Below are positions 17,394 to 27,000 of a stretch of DNA of 64,000 nucleotides, piece after piece; the first letter of the stretch is position 1, and the number at the start of each line of letters is the position of its first letter. Made by a program: the position numbers and the translations under genes. Source of the DNA: Burkholderia plantarii (GTDB lineage Bacteria > Pseudomonadota > Gammaproteobacteria > Burkholderiales > Burkholderiaceae); contig NZ_CP007212.1 of NCBI RefSeq assembly GCF_001411805.1, positions 3,038,001 through 3,102,000 on the forward strand. The letters run 5' to 3'. The notes below the pieces were generated by a model, which saw nothing but the letters and a program-made list of their open reading frames with translations, did no database searches and was not told where the DNA came from.

Positions 17394-18809
17394 TTACAGC
17401 GAGTAGTACATCTCGAACTCGACCGGGTGCGTGGTCATGCGGAACTTCGCGAGTTCCTGTTCCTTCAGGCCCAGGTACGCGTCGATCATCGCATCGGTGA
17501 ACACGCCGCCGCGCGTCAGGAATTCGCGGTCCTTGTCGAGCGCTTCGATCGCCTGGTCGAGGCCGGCGCAGACGGTCGGGATCTTCGCATCCTCTTCCGG
17601 CGGCAGGTCGTACAGGTTCTTGTCGGCGGCCTCGCCCGGATGGATCTTGTTCTGGATCCCGTCCAGGCCGGCCATCAGCAGCGCCGAGAAGCACAGGTAC
17701 GGGTTCGCCATCGGATCCGGGAAGCGCGTTTCGATGCGGCGGCCCTTCGGGTTCGACACGTGCGGAATGCGGATCGACGCCGAGCGGTTGCGTGCCGAGT
17801 AGGCCAGCTTGACCGGTGCCTCGAAGTGCGGAACCAGGCGCTTGTACGAGTTCGTGGTCGGGTTCGTGATCGCGTTCAGCGCACGGGCGTGCTTGATGAT
17901 GCCGCCGATGTAGAACAGCGCCGTTTCCGACAGGCCGGCGTAGCCGTTGCCCGCGAACAGGTTCTGGCCGTCCTTCCAGATCGACTGGTGAACGTGCATG
18001 CCCGAACCGTTGTCGCCCACCACCGGCTTCGGCATGAACGTGGCCGTCTTGCCATACGAGTGCGCGACGTTGTGGACGATGTACTTCAGCCATTGCGTCC
18101 AGTCGGCGCGCTCGACCAGCGTCGAGAACTTCGTGCCGATTTCGTTCTGGCCCTGGCCCGCCACTTCATGGTGATGCACTTCGACCGGGATGCCGATCTG
18201 TTCGAGCAGCAGGCACATTTCCGAACGCATGTCCTGGAACGTGTCGACCGGCGCGACCGGGAAGTAGCCGCCCTTGGTGCCCGGACGGTGGCCCGTGTTG
18301 CCGCCTTCGAATTCCTTGCCCGACGACCACGGGGCTTCCTCGGAATTGATCTTCACGAAGGTGCCCGACATGTCCGTGTTCCACTGGACCGAGTCGAAAA
18401 TGAAGAATTCCGGCTCCGGACCGAAGAACGCCGTGTCGCCGATGCCCGTGCTCTTCAGGTAGGCTTCCGCGCGCTTGGCGAGCGAACGCGGGTCGCGCTC
18501 GTAGCCCTTGCCGTCGGCCGGCTCGACCACGTCGCAGGTCAGCACCAGCGTCGCTTCCTCGTAGAACGGGTCGACGAACGCCGCCGCCGGATCCGGCATG
18601 AGCAGCATGTCCGACGCTTCGATCCCCTTCCAGCCCGCGATCGACGAGCCGTCGAATGCGTGGCCGCTCTCGAACTTGTCTTCGTCGAAGGCCGACACCG
18701 GCACCGAGACGTGCTGTTCCTTGCCGCGCGTATCGGTGAAGCGGAAATCGACAAACTTGACGTCCTCGTCCTTCACGAGCTGCATGACGTCGGCGACGGT
18801 TTTACTCAT
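17394..18809 (-). CDS. glnA: Glutamine synthetase, type I
   Basis: ATP-dependent glutamate-ammonia ligase, the main ammonium-assimilating enzyme, a dodecamer. The 471 residues match the usual length. Visible signatures are [21 protein letters not shown], the ATP-binding segment with [12 protein letters not shown], and the adenylylation site Tyr400 in NLYDLPPEE, so it is probably controlled by GlnE. The start at 18809 follows a GGAGAAGAGG ribosome site. A sigma-54-type promoter and an NtrC-like site lie upstream, and glnL/glnG follow. Confidence 0.97.
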   Translation of the reverse strand: MSKTVADVMQLVKDEDVKFVDFRFTDTRGKEQHVSVPVSAFDEDKFESGHAFDGSSIAGWKGIEASDMLLMPDPAAAFVDPFYEEATLVLTCDVVEPADGKGYERDPRSLAKRAEAYLKSTGIGDTAFFGPEPEFFIFDSVQWNTDMSGTFVKINSEEAPWSSGKEFEGGNTGHRPGTKGGYFPVAPVDTFQDMRSEMCLLLEQIGIPVEVHHHEVAGQGQNEIGTKFSTLVERADWTQWLKYIVHNVAHSYGKTATFMPKPVVGDNGSGMHVHQSIWKDGQNLFAGNGYAGLSETALFYIGGIIKHARALNAITNPTTNSYKRLVPHFEAPVKLAYSARNRSASIRIPHVSNPKGRRIETRFPDPMANPYLCFSALLMAGLDGIQNKIHPGEAADKNLYDLPPEEDAKIPTVCAGLDQAIEALDKDREFLTRGGVFTDAMIDAYLGLKEQELAKFRMTTHPVEFEMYYSL

Positions 18810-18923
18810 AACCTCTTCTCCTGGATTGAACAATTCCGGCGGACTGGGACCGCCTCCGTTAAGCGGATTGCGCCGGCTTCCGCGCCTGAGCGCAGCGGTG
18901 GCCGACATGACCGTGACATCTAA

Positions 18924-18939
18924 AGCAGCTTCCATGCCA
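18924..18939 (-). promoter_or_regulatory. Putative sigma-54 promoter of glnA
   Basis: The minus strand reads TGGCAT, 5 bases, CTGCT, with exactly 12 bases between the GG and GC dinucleotides that define -24/-12 promoters. Transcription would start near 18913, about 100 bases before glnA. Confidence 0.6.
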
Positions 18940-19107
18940 CCGGTGCGCCAGTTCGGCGCGACGCGCCATAACCCGCGCCGCGACGGGGACGCCGCGCGCG
19001 CTTTCGGGGCTTCGCGCGCACGTGCAGGCACGCCTCACGCACCAAATATAGGCAAAACCAGGAAAACCGCACCAAATTAATGCCAATCGCATGACGAAAG
19101 GCGATTC

Positions 19108-19124
19108 TGCACTGTTTTGGTGAA
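19108..19124. promoter_or_regulatory. Putative NtrC binding site upstream of glnA
   Basis: TGCACT, 5 bases, GGTGAA matches the NtrC consensus TGCACC-N5-GGTGCA at 10 of 12 defined bases. It is about 180 bases upstream of the proposed sigma-54 promoter. Two direct copies of GCACCAAAT (19039-19047, 19069-19077) between them may be extra half-sites. Confidence 0.5.
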
Positions 19125-19214
19125 ACGCGTGCCGCCGGCCCGCGCCCGGTCGTAGCGCGAAGCCCGCGCACCCTGGCCCCGCAGGCTAGAATGCCGGTTT
19201 GATTCGCACACGGA

Positions 19215-19688
19215 ATGCCCGACATGACCACGCTCGACCAGCTCTACGCGCAAGCCGATCAACGCCGTGCCGAAGGCCGGCTCGCCTATGCCGGCGCGCT
19301 GCTGCCCGCCGAAGCCTTCGAACTGCTGCAGCTGGACCCGGCCGCGCGGCTGGTGGACGTGCGCACGCGCGCCGAGCTCGACTGGGTCGGCCGTCCGTTG
19401 GTGGGCGACAGCCAGTACGTCCACGTCGAATGGACGCGCTACCCGGGCGGCGTGCCGAATCCCGATTTCATCGCGCAACTGAAGACGCAGGCGCTCGCCG
19501 GCACCCCGATCGTGTTCCTGTGCCGCAGCGCGGCGCGCTCGAAGCTGGCCGCCGTGGCGGCCGCGCAGGCCGGCTTCACGAAGGCGTTCGACATCCTGGA
19601 AGGCTTCGAGGGGACCAAGGACGGACAGGGGCATCGCAAGACGGTCGAGGGCTGGTGCCATCACAAGCTGCCCTGGATCGGCGCTTGA
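19215..19688 (+). CDS. Rhodanese-like domain protein
   Basis: Single-domain rhodanese fold of 157 residues, probably cytosolic. The active-site loop is CRSAARS with the persulfide-forming C103, after the LVDVRTRAEL segment. Single-domain rhodaneses move sulfane sulfur between donors and acceptors; the specific role is unknown. An in-frame ATG nine bases downstream is an equally good start. It diverges from glnA, so the long gap between them carries regulation for both. Confidence 0.85.
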   Translation: MPDMTTLDQLYAQADQRRAEGRLAYAGALLPAEAFELLQLDPAARLVDVRTRAELDWVGRPLVGDSQYVHVEWTRYPGGVPNPDFIAQLKTQALAGTPIVFLCRSAARSKLAAVAAAQAGFTKAFDILEGFEGTKDGQGHRKTVEGWCHHKLPWIGA

Positions 19689-19901
19689 ACGTTGCCTGCC
19701 ATCGTCCGGCCGGGCGATGACACACCGATGACGGGCCGCGCGAGCGGCCCGTGTCGTTTCCGGGCGCGTCGGCCGGCTGATCGACCAGGCCACTGGGGAA
19801 GCGGCCGAGGAGCGGGCTGACCCGGCACGGCCTCGCCCGGGCTGGCGTTGCCCCGCCGTCGGAGCGGCAGGCAAGCCCGGCCGGGTTCGGCCCGCGCCCG
19901 C

Positions 19902-20717
19902 TCAGCGCGGCGCCGCGTCGGGTTCGACGATGTCGCCACCGAGGTGGTGGACGCCCTCGCGCAGCTTCACGAACGCGGCGGCCACGGCCTCCGGCTCGCC
20001 CTTCACGCCGAGGTCGATGTGGCGCCGCGCATAGACGCCACCGCGCTCGGCGTCGCCGACGCTCGGCAGGCTGAACACGCGCACGCCCGGGAAATCGCGC
20101 TCGATCTGCTCCATCAGCGGCGTCAGCGTCGATTCAGGCAGCTCGAACACCAGCACCGAACGCTCGGCGAACGGCGTGGCGTGATGCAGGTGGGCGTACT
20201 TCGTGTCGAGCACCCATTCCATCATCGGCCAGGCCATCACCGGGAAGCCCGGCACGAAATGGATGTCGCCGCACGAGAAGCCGGGAATCTTGTTGTAGCC
20301 GTTCGGGATGATGCTCGCGCCGGCCGGGAACGTGCCCATCTCGAAGCGGTGGCGATTCTCGGGCGACTCGAAATCGACCGGCGCCGAGGCATCGCCATGC
20401 ATCTCGCGGATCCGCTCCGAGATCAGTTGCTTCGCCTCCGGATGCAGTTCGAGCGGCACGCCGAGCGCCGCCGCCGCGCACTGGCGCGTGTGGTCGTCCG
20501 GGGTGGCGCCGATGCCGCCCGTCGAGAACACGATGTCGCCGGCCGCGAACGCGCGTTTGAGCGTGGCCGTGATGCGCTCGCGCGAATCGCCGACGTACTC
20601 GGCCCAGTCGAGCGCGAGGCCACGCGCGCCGAGCAGTTCGATGAACTTGGCGAGATGCTTGTCCTGGCGGCGACCGGACAAAATTTCGTCGCCGATGATG
20701 ATGATGCCGATACTCAT
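19902..20717 (-). CDS. CinA-like molybdopterin-binding domain protein
   Basis: Protein of 271 residues with the MoCF_biosynth/CinA N-terminal fold: GIIIIGDEILSG at the start and the STGGIGATPDDHT segment are signatures. It lacks the C-terminal nicotinamide-deamidase domain of full-length CinA, as in many stand-alone homologues, some of which have pyrophosphatase-like activity. The start at 20717 overlaps the stop of the upstream EI24 gene by 4 bp, so the two are translationally coupled. Confidence 0.87.
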   Translation of the reverse strand: MSIGIIIIGDEILSGRRQDKHLAKFIELLGARGLALDWAEYVGDSRERITATLKRAFAAGDIVFSTGGIGATPDDHTRQCAAAALGVPLELHPEAKQLISERIREMHGDASAPVDFESPENRHRFEMGTFPAGASIIPNGYNKIPGFSCGDIHFVPGFPVMAWPMMEWVLDTKYAHLHHATPFAERSVLVFELPESTLTPLMEQIERDFPGVRVFSLPSVGDAERGGVYARRHIDLGVKGEPEAVAAAFVKLREGVHHLGGDIVEPDAAPR

Positions 20718-21544
20718 TCGTGCCTCGTCGGAACTTGGGGATGCGCGGCGGCGGCCGCGCGCAGGTCCTGCAGCGCGTGCAGGCAATAGAAACCGAACCA
20801 CAGCGCCGAAAACACGAGGATGAACGCATAGACCCAGATCATCGCCGCCGCGACGAACGGGAACAGCACCATCATCCAGATCGACGATACCCAGACGAAC
20901 GTCGGCACCGTGCCGAGCAGCCCGCTCGCGATGCCGATTCCGATCAGCGGCCAGCGGTGGCGGCGCACCAGCGCGCGCCGCTCGTCGGCGCTCGCATGCA
21001 GCGCGAGCGCGTCGTAGGTCATCACGCGGTAGGTGAGCCAGCCCCAGATCAGCGGCGGCAGCAGCGCGAAGAACGGCGGGATCAGCCACAGCGGCAGCGT
21101 GAGCACCAGCAGCACGATGCTGACGAGCGCCGCCCACAGCGAATTGAACACGCTGCCGTACCAGCTGCCGCCGCGCTTCGCCTCGAGCTGCGCGAACGGG
21201 CGCCGCGACAGGTGGCCGACCACGACCGGCATCGAGATGCCGGCGATCAGCAGCAGCACGGTCAGCACGATCAGCGGAATCGCCACCGCCACCACCACGA
21301 ACGGCGCCACCACCGCGTGCAGTTGCGGCACGCCGATCGCGCCGAAGAAATGGTAGAGCCAAGCGGTCAGCGCGAAGCCGTCGAGCGCCACGCGCGTGAA
21401 GCCGACGAGCGGCTGCCACGCGAACCAGAGCACGACGCCCCAGCCGAGCGCGGCGACGAAAAACGGCATGAACGTGAGCCAGAGCATCCGCGGGTGCAGC
21501 GCGCTTGCGAATGCCCGGCCGAAGGAGCGCAGCAGATCGGTCAT
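20714..21544 (-). CDS. EI24-domain membrane protein
   Basis: Integral membrane protein of 276 residues with several hydrophobic helices (about 20-45, 75-110, 135-165, 200-245). Layout and motifs fit the EI24/CysZ-like family (PF07264). CysZ members carry sulfate; this subgroup in beta-proteobacteria is uncharacterised. It overlaps the CinA-like gene by 4 bp and is the first gene of that pair. Confidence 0.78.
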   Translation of the reverse strand: MTDLLRSFGRAFASALHPRMLWLTFMPFFVAALGWGVVLWFAWQPLVGFTRVALDGFALTAWLYHFFGAIGVPQLHAVVAPFVVVAVAIPLIVLTVLLLIAGISMPVVVGHLSRRPFAQLEAKRGGSWYGSVFNSLWAALVSIVLLVLTLPLWLIPPFFALLPPLIWGWLTYRVMTYDALALHASADERRALVRRHRWPLIGIGIASGLLGTVPTFVWVSSIWMMVLFPFVAAAMIWVYAFILVFSALWFGFYCLHALQDLRAAAAAHPQVPTRHE

Positions 21545-21921
21545 GCGGGCCTGGTCGAGGAGAAATCGGGAACGCGCAGCAAGGATAAACCAGGCGGCGC
21601 CCGCGCGCCAAAACGGTGAACGGGCCGGGCTGGAAGGCTGGGGAAACAGCGGCGGGCGGAACGGCGGTGGGCGGTGGGCGTCAGGCGGAGCGGGCGCGCG
21701 CCGTCAGGCGATGCGCGCAGCCGGAGCGCTGTCGGCGCGGGCCGGATACACGGCCGGGCGGCGAGCCGATGCGCCCCTGCCTTGGCCGATGAAACCGTGA
21801 TGGGGAGGGAAAACCAACGCGGGAGCACGAAAAGCGCCCCCGGCAGGTAAAAAGGCAACGCGGAGCAAACGCGCCGCCGCCCTGCCTGACTGGCTCGCGG
21901 GCCGACCGCCCCGCGGCTACT
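21545..21921. other. Intergenic, no gene recognised
   Basis: GC-rich stretch between the EI24 gene and the sterol desaturase-family gene. Both neighbours are on the minus strand. Short frames here have no recognisable protein features. It probably holds the promoter of the EI24-CinA pair. Confidence 0.5.
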
Positions 21922-22914
21922 TCAGGCCGTCTCGGCCGACACGCGCGGCTTGCGGCGCGCGAGGCGCCTCGTGATGCGCACCATGGCGAGCCAGTGCTGG
22001 GACCAGAAGCCCTCGCCATACGAGACGCCCTGGTATTGCTCGCGGATGCCGGTGGGCTCGAGCGTGCGGTTCCACGAGGCGGTGCGGAACAGCATGTCCC
22101 ACCACGGGAACAGCACGCCGAAGTTGCAGCCGTAGGCGGTACCCTCGTGGCCGTAGCCGACCGCGTGGTGGCGCCGGTGGAACGCCGGGCTCACCAGCAG
22201 GCGCTCGCCGAGCCGGCCGAACGGCAGCACGGCGTTGGTGTGCTGGATGCTCTGCAGGAAGTTCGACACGGCGGTCAGCACCACGAACTGCGACGGCGGC
22301 ACGCCGATCACGAGCGCGATCGCGGCGAAGAAGCAGCCCTGGATCAGGTCGTCCAGCAGGTGGTTGCGGTCGTCGGTCCACAGCGACATCTGGCGCTGGC
22401 TGTGATGCACGGCGTGCAGCTCCCACCAGACGCCGAAGCGGTGCTGCCAGCGGTGGTACCAGTAGCCGGCGAAATCGAGCACGACGAGGTAGATCGCGAA
22501 CGCGACGAGCGGCTGCGAGGTCACGCCGGGCCACAGCGTGTCGAGATTGAGGTTGGCGACGCCCTTCACGCGCAGCCACGACTGGAAGCCGTCGAAGAAC
22601 GGCTGCATCACGAAGAAGAAGAACAGCGTGAAGATGCCGAGCTTGGCGATCAGCGTGTAGATCACGTCCACGCGCGTCTCACGGCGGTTCGTCCAGGGCT
22701 CGGCCGGGCGCAGCGCCTCGAGCGGGCGCAGCAGCACGTACATCACCAGCACCTGCAGCGCGCCCACGATCACCCAGTAGAGCGCGTCGTAGGTGTCCTC
22801 GTCGTAGTCCATCAGGTCGAACTTGAATAACGCCGGCTGGACCACGTCGACGTAGAGCCAGGTCTGCAGGTTCGACACGAAGGTGTCGAGCATCGAGGCG
22901 AGCGCGTGAAGCAT
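21922..22914 (-). CDS. Sterol desaturase/fatty acid hydroxylase family protein
   Basis: Membrane-bound di-iron oxygenase family member of 330 residues with four or so hydrophobic segments. The histidine clusters that bind iron are visible: HRWQHR, HAVHHS and HRRHHA, with an HTNAV segment between them. In bacteria this family hydroxylates or desaturates lipids or hopanoid-type molecules, but the substrate here is unknown. The gene starts 16 bp after the preceding beta-propeller gene ends, so the two are probably cotranscribed. Confidence 0.88.
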   Translation of the reverse strand: MLHALASMLDTFVSNLQTWLYVDVVQPALFKFDLMDYDEDTYDALYWVIVGALQVLVMYVLLRPLEALRPAEPWTNRRETRVDVIYTLIAKLGIFTLFFFFVMQPFFDGFQSWLRVKGVANLNLDTLWPGVTSQPLVAFAIYLVVLDFAGYWYHRWQHRFGVWWELHAVHHSQRQMSLWTDDRNHLLDDLIQGCFFAAIALVIGVPPSQFVVLTAVSNFLQSIQHTNAVLPFGRLGERLLVSPAFHRRHHAVGYGHEGTAYGCNFGVLFPWWDMLFRTASWNRTLEPTGIREQYQGVSYGEGFWSQHWLAMVRITRRLARRKPRVSAETA

Positions 22915-22930
22915 GGGCGAACTCCGGCCG

Positions 22931-23929
22931 TCAGGCGCCGTTCGGCGCCGTCACCGGCGCGCGGTCGTAGAAATAGATGCCGTGCGGCGAGCGGCCGACC
23001 GGGATCGTCTGGATCAGGCGCCGGCTCGCCAGGTCGATCACGCCGACCTTCTTGGCGAAGCGGAACGTCACCCACAGCGTCTTGCGGTCGGCCGACAGTT
23101 CCATGTCGTCGGGGCCGGGCAGCAGGCCGGTGATGTCGCCGACGTTGGTGAGCGTGTTCTCGTCGATGATGCTGATGGTGTTCGCGACGCGGTTCGTGAC
23201 GGCCACATGGGTGCCGTCGGCGAGCGAGCGGAAGTTGTGCGCGCCCTTGCCGGTCGGGATCGTCTTGACGACCTTCTGGTCGCGCCAGTCCACCACCGCC
23301 ACGTAGTCGGCGCCCGTCATGCCGACCAGCACGTACTTGTTGCCGGGCGTCATCCAGAGGCCGGCCGGCACCTTGCCGACCTTCATCTTCCACTTCACCG
23401 TCTGGGTCGGCAGGTCGATCGCGGCCAGTTCGCCCGACACCTGAAGCGACACCAGCACGGTGCGGCTGTCGTTGGTGAACGCGAGGTGGCTCGGCATCAC
23501 CGCCAGCGGCACGCGCCTGGCCAGTTTCACGTTGTGGCCGTCATAGCTGTAGATGTCGACGCGGTCGAGCCGCAGGCCGGCCGCCACGAACCACTTGCGG
23601 TCCGGCGAGAAGCCGAGCTGGTAAGGATCGTCGATTCCCTCGACGGTGCGCTGCAGGGCGCCCGTGCGCGGATCGAGGAACATCAGGCTGTTCGAAACCG
23701 AATTCGCGACGATCAGCGAGGAATTGTCGGGCGTCGCCATCAGGTGATGCGGCTCCTTGCCGGTCGGCATGGTGCCGACCACCTGGTGCGAATTCTCGTC
23801 GATCAGCGAGAGCGTCGCCTCGGCCGAATTCAGCACGATCACGTTGTTGGCGAAGGCGGCCGGAGCGGCCGTGGCGGCCAGGGCGCCGACCAGCAGGGCG
23901 GCACGACCGAAAGACAGGAAATTGCGCAT
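22931..23929 (-). CDS. Periplasmic YVTN/YncE-like beta-propeller protein
   Basis: Exported beta-propeller of 332 residues. A Sec signal peptide ends at AAPAAFA (about 27). Repeated blade motifs follow, such as VVGTMPTGKEPHH, VVKTIPTGKGAHN and LIQTIPVGRSPHG. Function is unknown; such proteins often bind partners or metal at the propeller centre. It is the promoter-proximal gene of a pair with the sterol desaturase-family gene. Confidence 0.84.
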   Translation of the reverse strand: MRNFLSFGRAALLVGALAATAAPAAFANNVIVLNSAEATLSLIDENSHQVVGTMPTGKEPHHLMATPDNSSLIVANSVSNSLMFLDPRTGALQRTVEGIDDPYQLGFSPDRKWFVAAGLRLDRVDIYSYDGHNVKLARRVPLAVMPSHLAFTNDSRTVLVSLQVSGELAAIDLPTQTVKWKMKVGKVPAGLWMTPGNKYVLVGMTGADYVAVVDWRDQKVVKTIPTGKGAHNFRSLADGTHVAVTNRVANTISIIDENTLTNVGDITGLLPGPDDMELSADRKTLWVTFRFAKKVGVIDLASRRLIQTIPVGRSPHGIYFYDRAPVTAPNGA

Positions 23930-24029
23930 GAAGACCCACGTCGAGTGACAACCGTCATTGTAGAACGTTCGGGCGGCCGTCCGGTTGACCGGCGGCCGCC
24001 CCCCGTTCGTCGGGACGGCGGCGGCCGCG

Positions 24030-27000
24030 CTAGCGCTGCAACGACTCCCAGACCTTGTGCAGCCGCTTGACGGAGACCGGCATCGGCGTGCGGAGTTCCT
24101 GCGCGAACAGCGAAATGCGCAACTCCTCCAGCAGCCAGCGGAACTCGGTGAGCCGCCCGTCGGCCGCGCCGCCGCGCTGCGACACCGCCCGCTGGTAGTG
24201 CTGCGCGAGCGGCGCGAGCTCGGCGAGCTGGCGCGCGTCGCGGGCCGGGTCGGCCTTGAGCTTGTCGATGCGCAGCGCGATGCCCTTCAGGTAGCGCGGG
24301 AAATGCGCGAGCTGCGGGTACGGCGTGTCGATCACGAAGCGCTTGCCGACCAGCGCGTTCAGTTGCGCGACCATGTCCGCGTGGGCGGCGCCGAACGATT
24401 TCGCCTGCGCCAGCTTCCTGGCCAGCCCGACGTATTCGGCCAGGATCTGCCCGACCAGCCGCGCGATCTCCTGCGCGAGCAGGTTCAGGCGGCTGCGGCC
24501 CTCGTCGCGGCGGGTATGAAAGCTCGCGTCGTCGTCGGGCAGCGGGTCCTGCAGGCAGGCGCGGTCGAGCGCGGTGTCGATCAGTTGGTCGCGCAGCTCG
24601 TCCTGCGAGCCGAGCGTCATGTAATGCATCGCCATCTCGCGCAGCCCCGGCAGGTTCTTCTCCAGGTACTTGATCGGCTCCTTCAGCTGCAGCGCGAACA
24701 GCCGGCGCAGCCCGGCGCGGTGGATGCGCGCCGCTTCCTCGGGCGAATCGAACACCTCGACGTCGCAATGCGTGCCGCGATCGACGAGCGCCGGGTAGCC
24801 GTACAGCGTCTGGCCGCGCCGGCGGATCTCGAGCAGCTCGGGCAGCTTGCCGAAATTCCAGGTGGTCAGGTTCTCGTAGAGCGCGGTCGCGCCGCTACCA
24901 CCCGCTTCGCCCGCGGTGCCCGCACCCGCGCCCGCGGCCGGCGCGGTGCGCGGCGGCGCCGAGCGGCCACCCGGCCCGCCCACGCCGCCCGGGCCGCGCT
25001 GGCCGCCCGCCGCGCCGGCCTGCAGCGGCGCACCGTCGGCCGCCTCGCCCGCCGGCGCGAGCGTGGCCGCCGCGGCGATCTTCTGGAAGTGCTGCTGCGC
25101 CTGCGCGCCCAGTTCGCCGCGCAGTTGCGCGAGGTTGCGCCCCATCGCGAGCTGGCGGCCGTGCTCGTCGATCACCTTGAAGTTCATGAACAGGTGCGCG
25201 GGCAGCGTTTCGAGCTTGAAGTCCGAGGCCTTCATCGCGATCTGGGTCTGACCGCGCACGTCGGTGATCAGCACGTCCACCAGTGCGCCGGCGCCGAAGC
25301 GCTCGGCGCCGGCGCGCCCGACGAAGCCGGCCGCGTAGTCGGGCAGCGGCACGCAGTGGCGGCGCAGCTTCTGTGGCAGCGACTTCAGGAGCAGTTGCAC
25401 CTTCTCCTTCAGCATGCCCGGCACCAGCCACTCGGCGCGGCGCGCGTCCACCTGGTTCAGCGCGAACAGCGGCACCTGCAGCGTGACGCCGTCGCGCGGC
25501 GAGCCCGGCTCGAAGTGGTAGGACAGCGCCATCTCGACGCCGGCCATCGTCAGCCGCTTCGGGAACAGGTCGGTGGTCACGCCCGCCGCCTCGTGGCGCA
25601 TCAGGTCGTCGCGCGACAGGTACAGCAGCCGCAGCTTGTCCTCGGGCTGGCCGCTCGCCTTCAGCTCGTCGCGATACCAGCGCTCGAACGCGGCGCCGGT
25701 ATGGATGCCGGCCGGGATCGCCTGGTCGTAGAAGCCGTAAATCAGCTCGTCGTCCACCAGCACGTCCTGGCGGCGCGATTTATGCTCCAGCTGCTCGATG
25801 TCGGCCAGCAGCTTGCGGTTGTGCGCGAAGAACGCGAGTCTGGTGTCGAACTCGCCCTCCACCAGCGCGCCGCGGATGAACAGCTCGCGCGCGCGCGCCG
25901 GATCCTGCCTGCCGAACGCCACGCGCCGGCGGTGGTAGATCGTCAGACCATAGAGCGTGCCGCGCTCGAACGCGCTGACCTGCGCCGGACGCTTCTCCCA
26001 GTGCGGCTCGGACAGCGCCGTCTTCAGCAGGTGCGCGCCCACCTTCTCGATCCACTCGGGCTCGATCTTCGCGATGCAGCGTGCGTAGAGCCGGCTGGTC
26101 TCGACCAGTTCGGCGGCCATCACCCAGCGCCCGGCCTTCTTGACGAGCGCCGAGCCGGGCCACAGATGGAACTTGATGGTGCGCGCGCCGAGGTAGTGCG
26201 GCTCGTCGTCGGCCTTCATGCCGATGTTGCCGAGCAGGCCGGTGAGCAGCGACAGGTGGATCTGCTCGAAGGTCGCATCGACCTCGTTCAGGCGCCAGCC
26301 CAGTTCGCGCACCACCGTCAGCAGCTGCGAGTGGACGTCGCGCCATTCGCGCAGCCGCAGGTGCGAGAGGAAGTTCGCGCGGCACGCATCCACCAGTTGC
26401 CGGTTCGACTTCTTGTGCGCGACCGCCTCCTCGAACCAGGCCCAGATCTTCAGCCATTGCAGGAATTCGGAACGCTCGTCGGCGAACCGGCGATGCGCCT
26501 GGTCGGCCTGCTCCTGCGCCTCGATCGGCCGGTCGCGCGGGTCCTGCACCGACAGCGCGCTGGCGATGATCAGCACCTCGCGCAGCGCCTGCTGGTCGCG
26601 CGCGGCCAGGATCATGCGGCCGACCCGCGGGTCGAGCGGCAGGCGCGCCAGTTCGCGGCCGAGCGGCGTGAGCGCGTTGTCGTCGTCCACCGCGCCGAGT
26701 TCGTTGAGCAGCTGGTAGCCGTCGGCGATCGCGCGGCCCGGCGGCGGCTCGATGAACGGGAACGACTCGATCGAACTGAGGTGCAGCGACTTCATGCGCA
26801 GGATCACCGCGGCCAGCGACGAGCGCAGGATCTCGGGATCGGTGAAGCGCGCGCGGCCGGCGTAGTCGGCGTCCTCGTAGAGGCGGATGCAGATGCCGTC
26901 GGCCACGCGCCCGCAGCGCCCCGCGCGCTGGTTCGCGGCGGCCTGCGAGATCGACTCGACCTGCAGCTGCTCGACCTTGTTGCGGTACGAATAGCGCTTC

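Noticed and set aside
19069..19095. TTGGCATTAATTTGGTGC on the minus strand as a sigma-54 promoter for glnA
   Set aside because: The GG-GC distance is 14 bases, not the required 12. The element at 18924-18939 has the right spacing.
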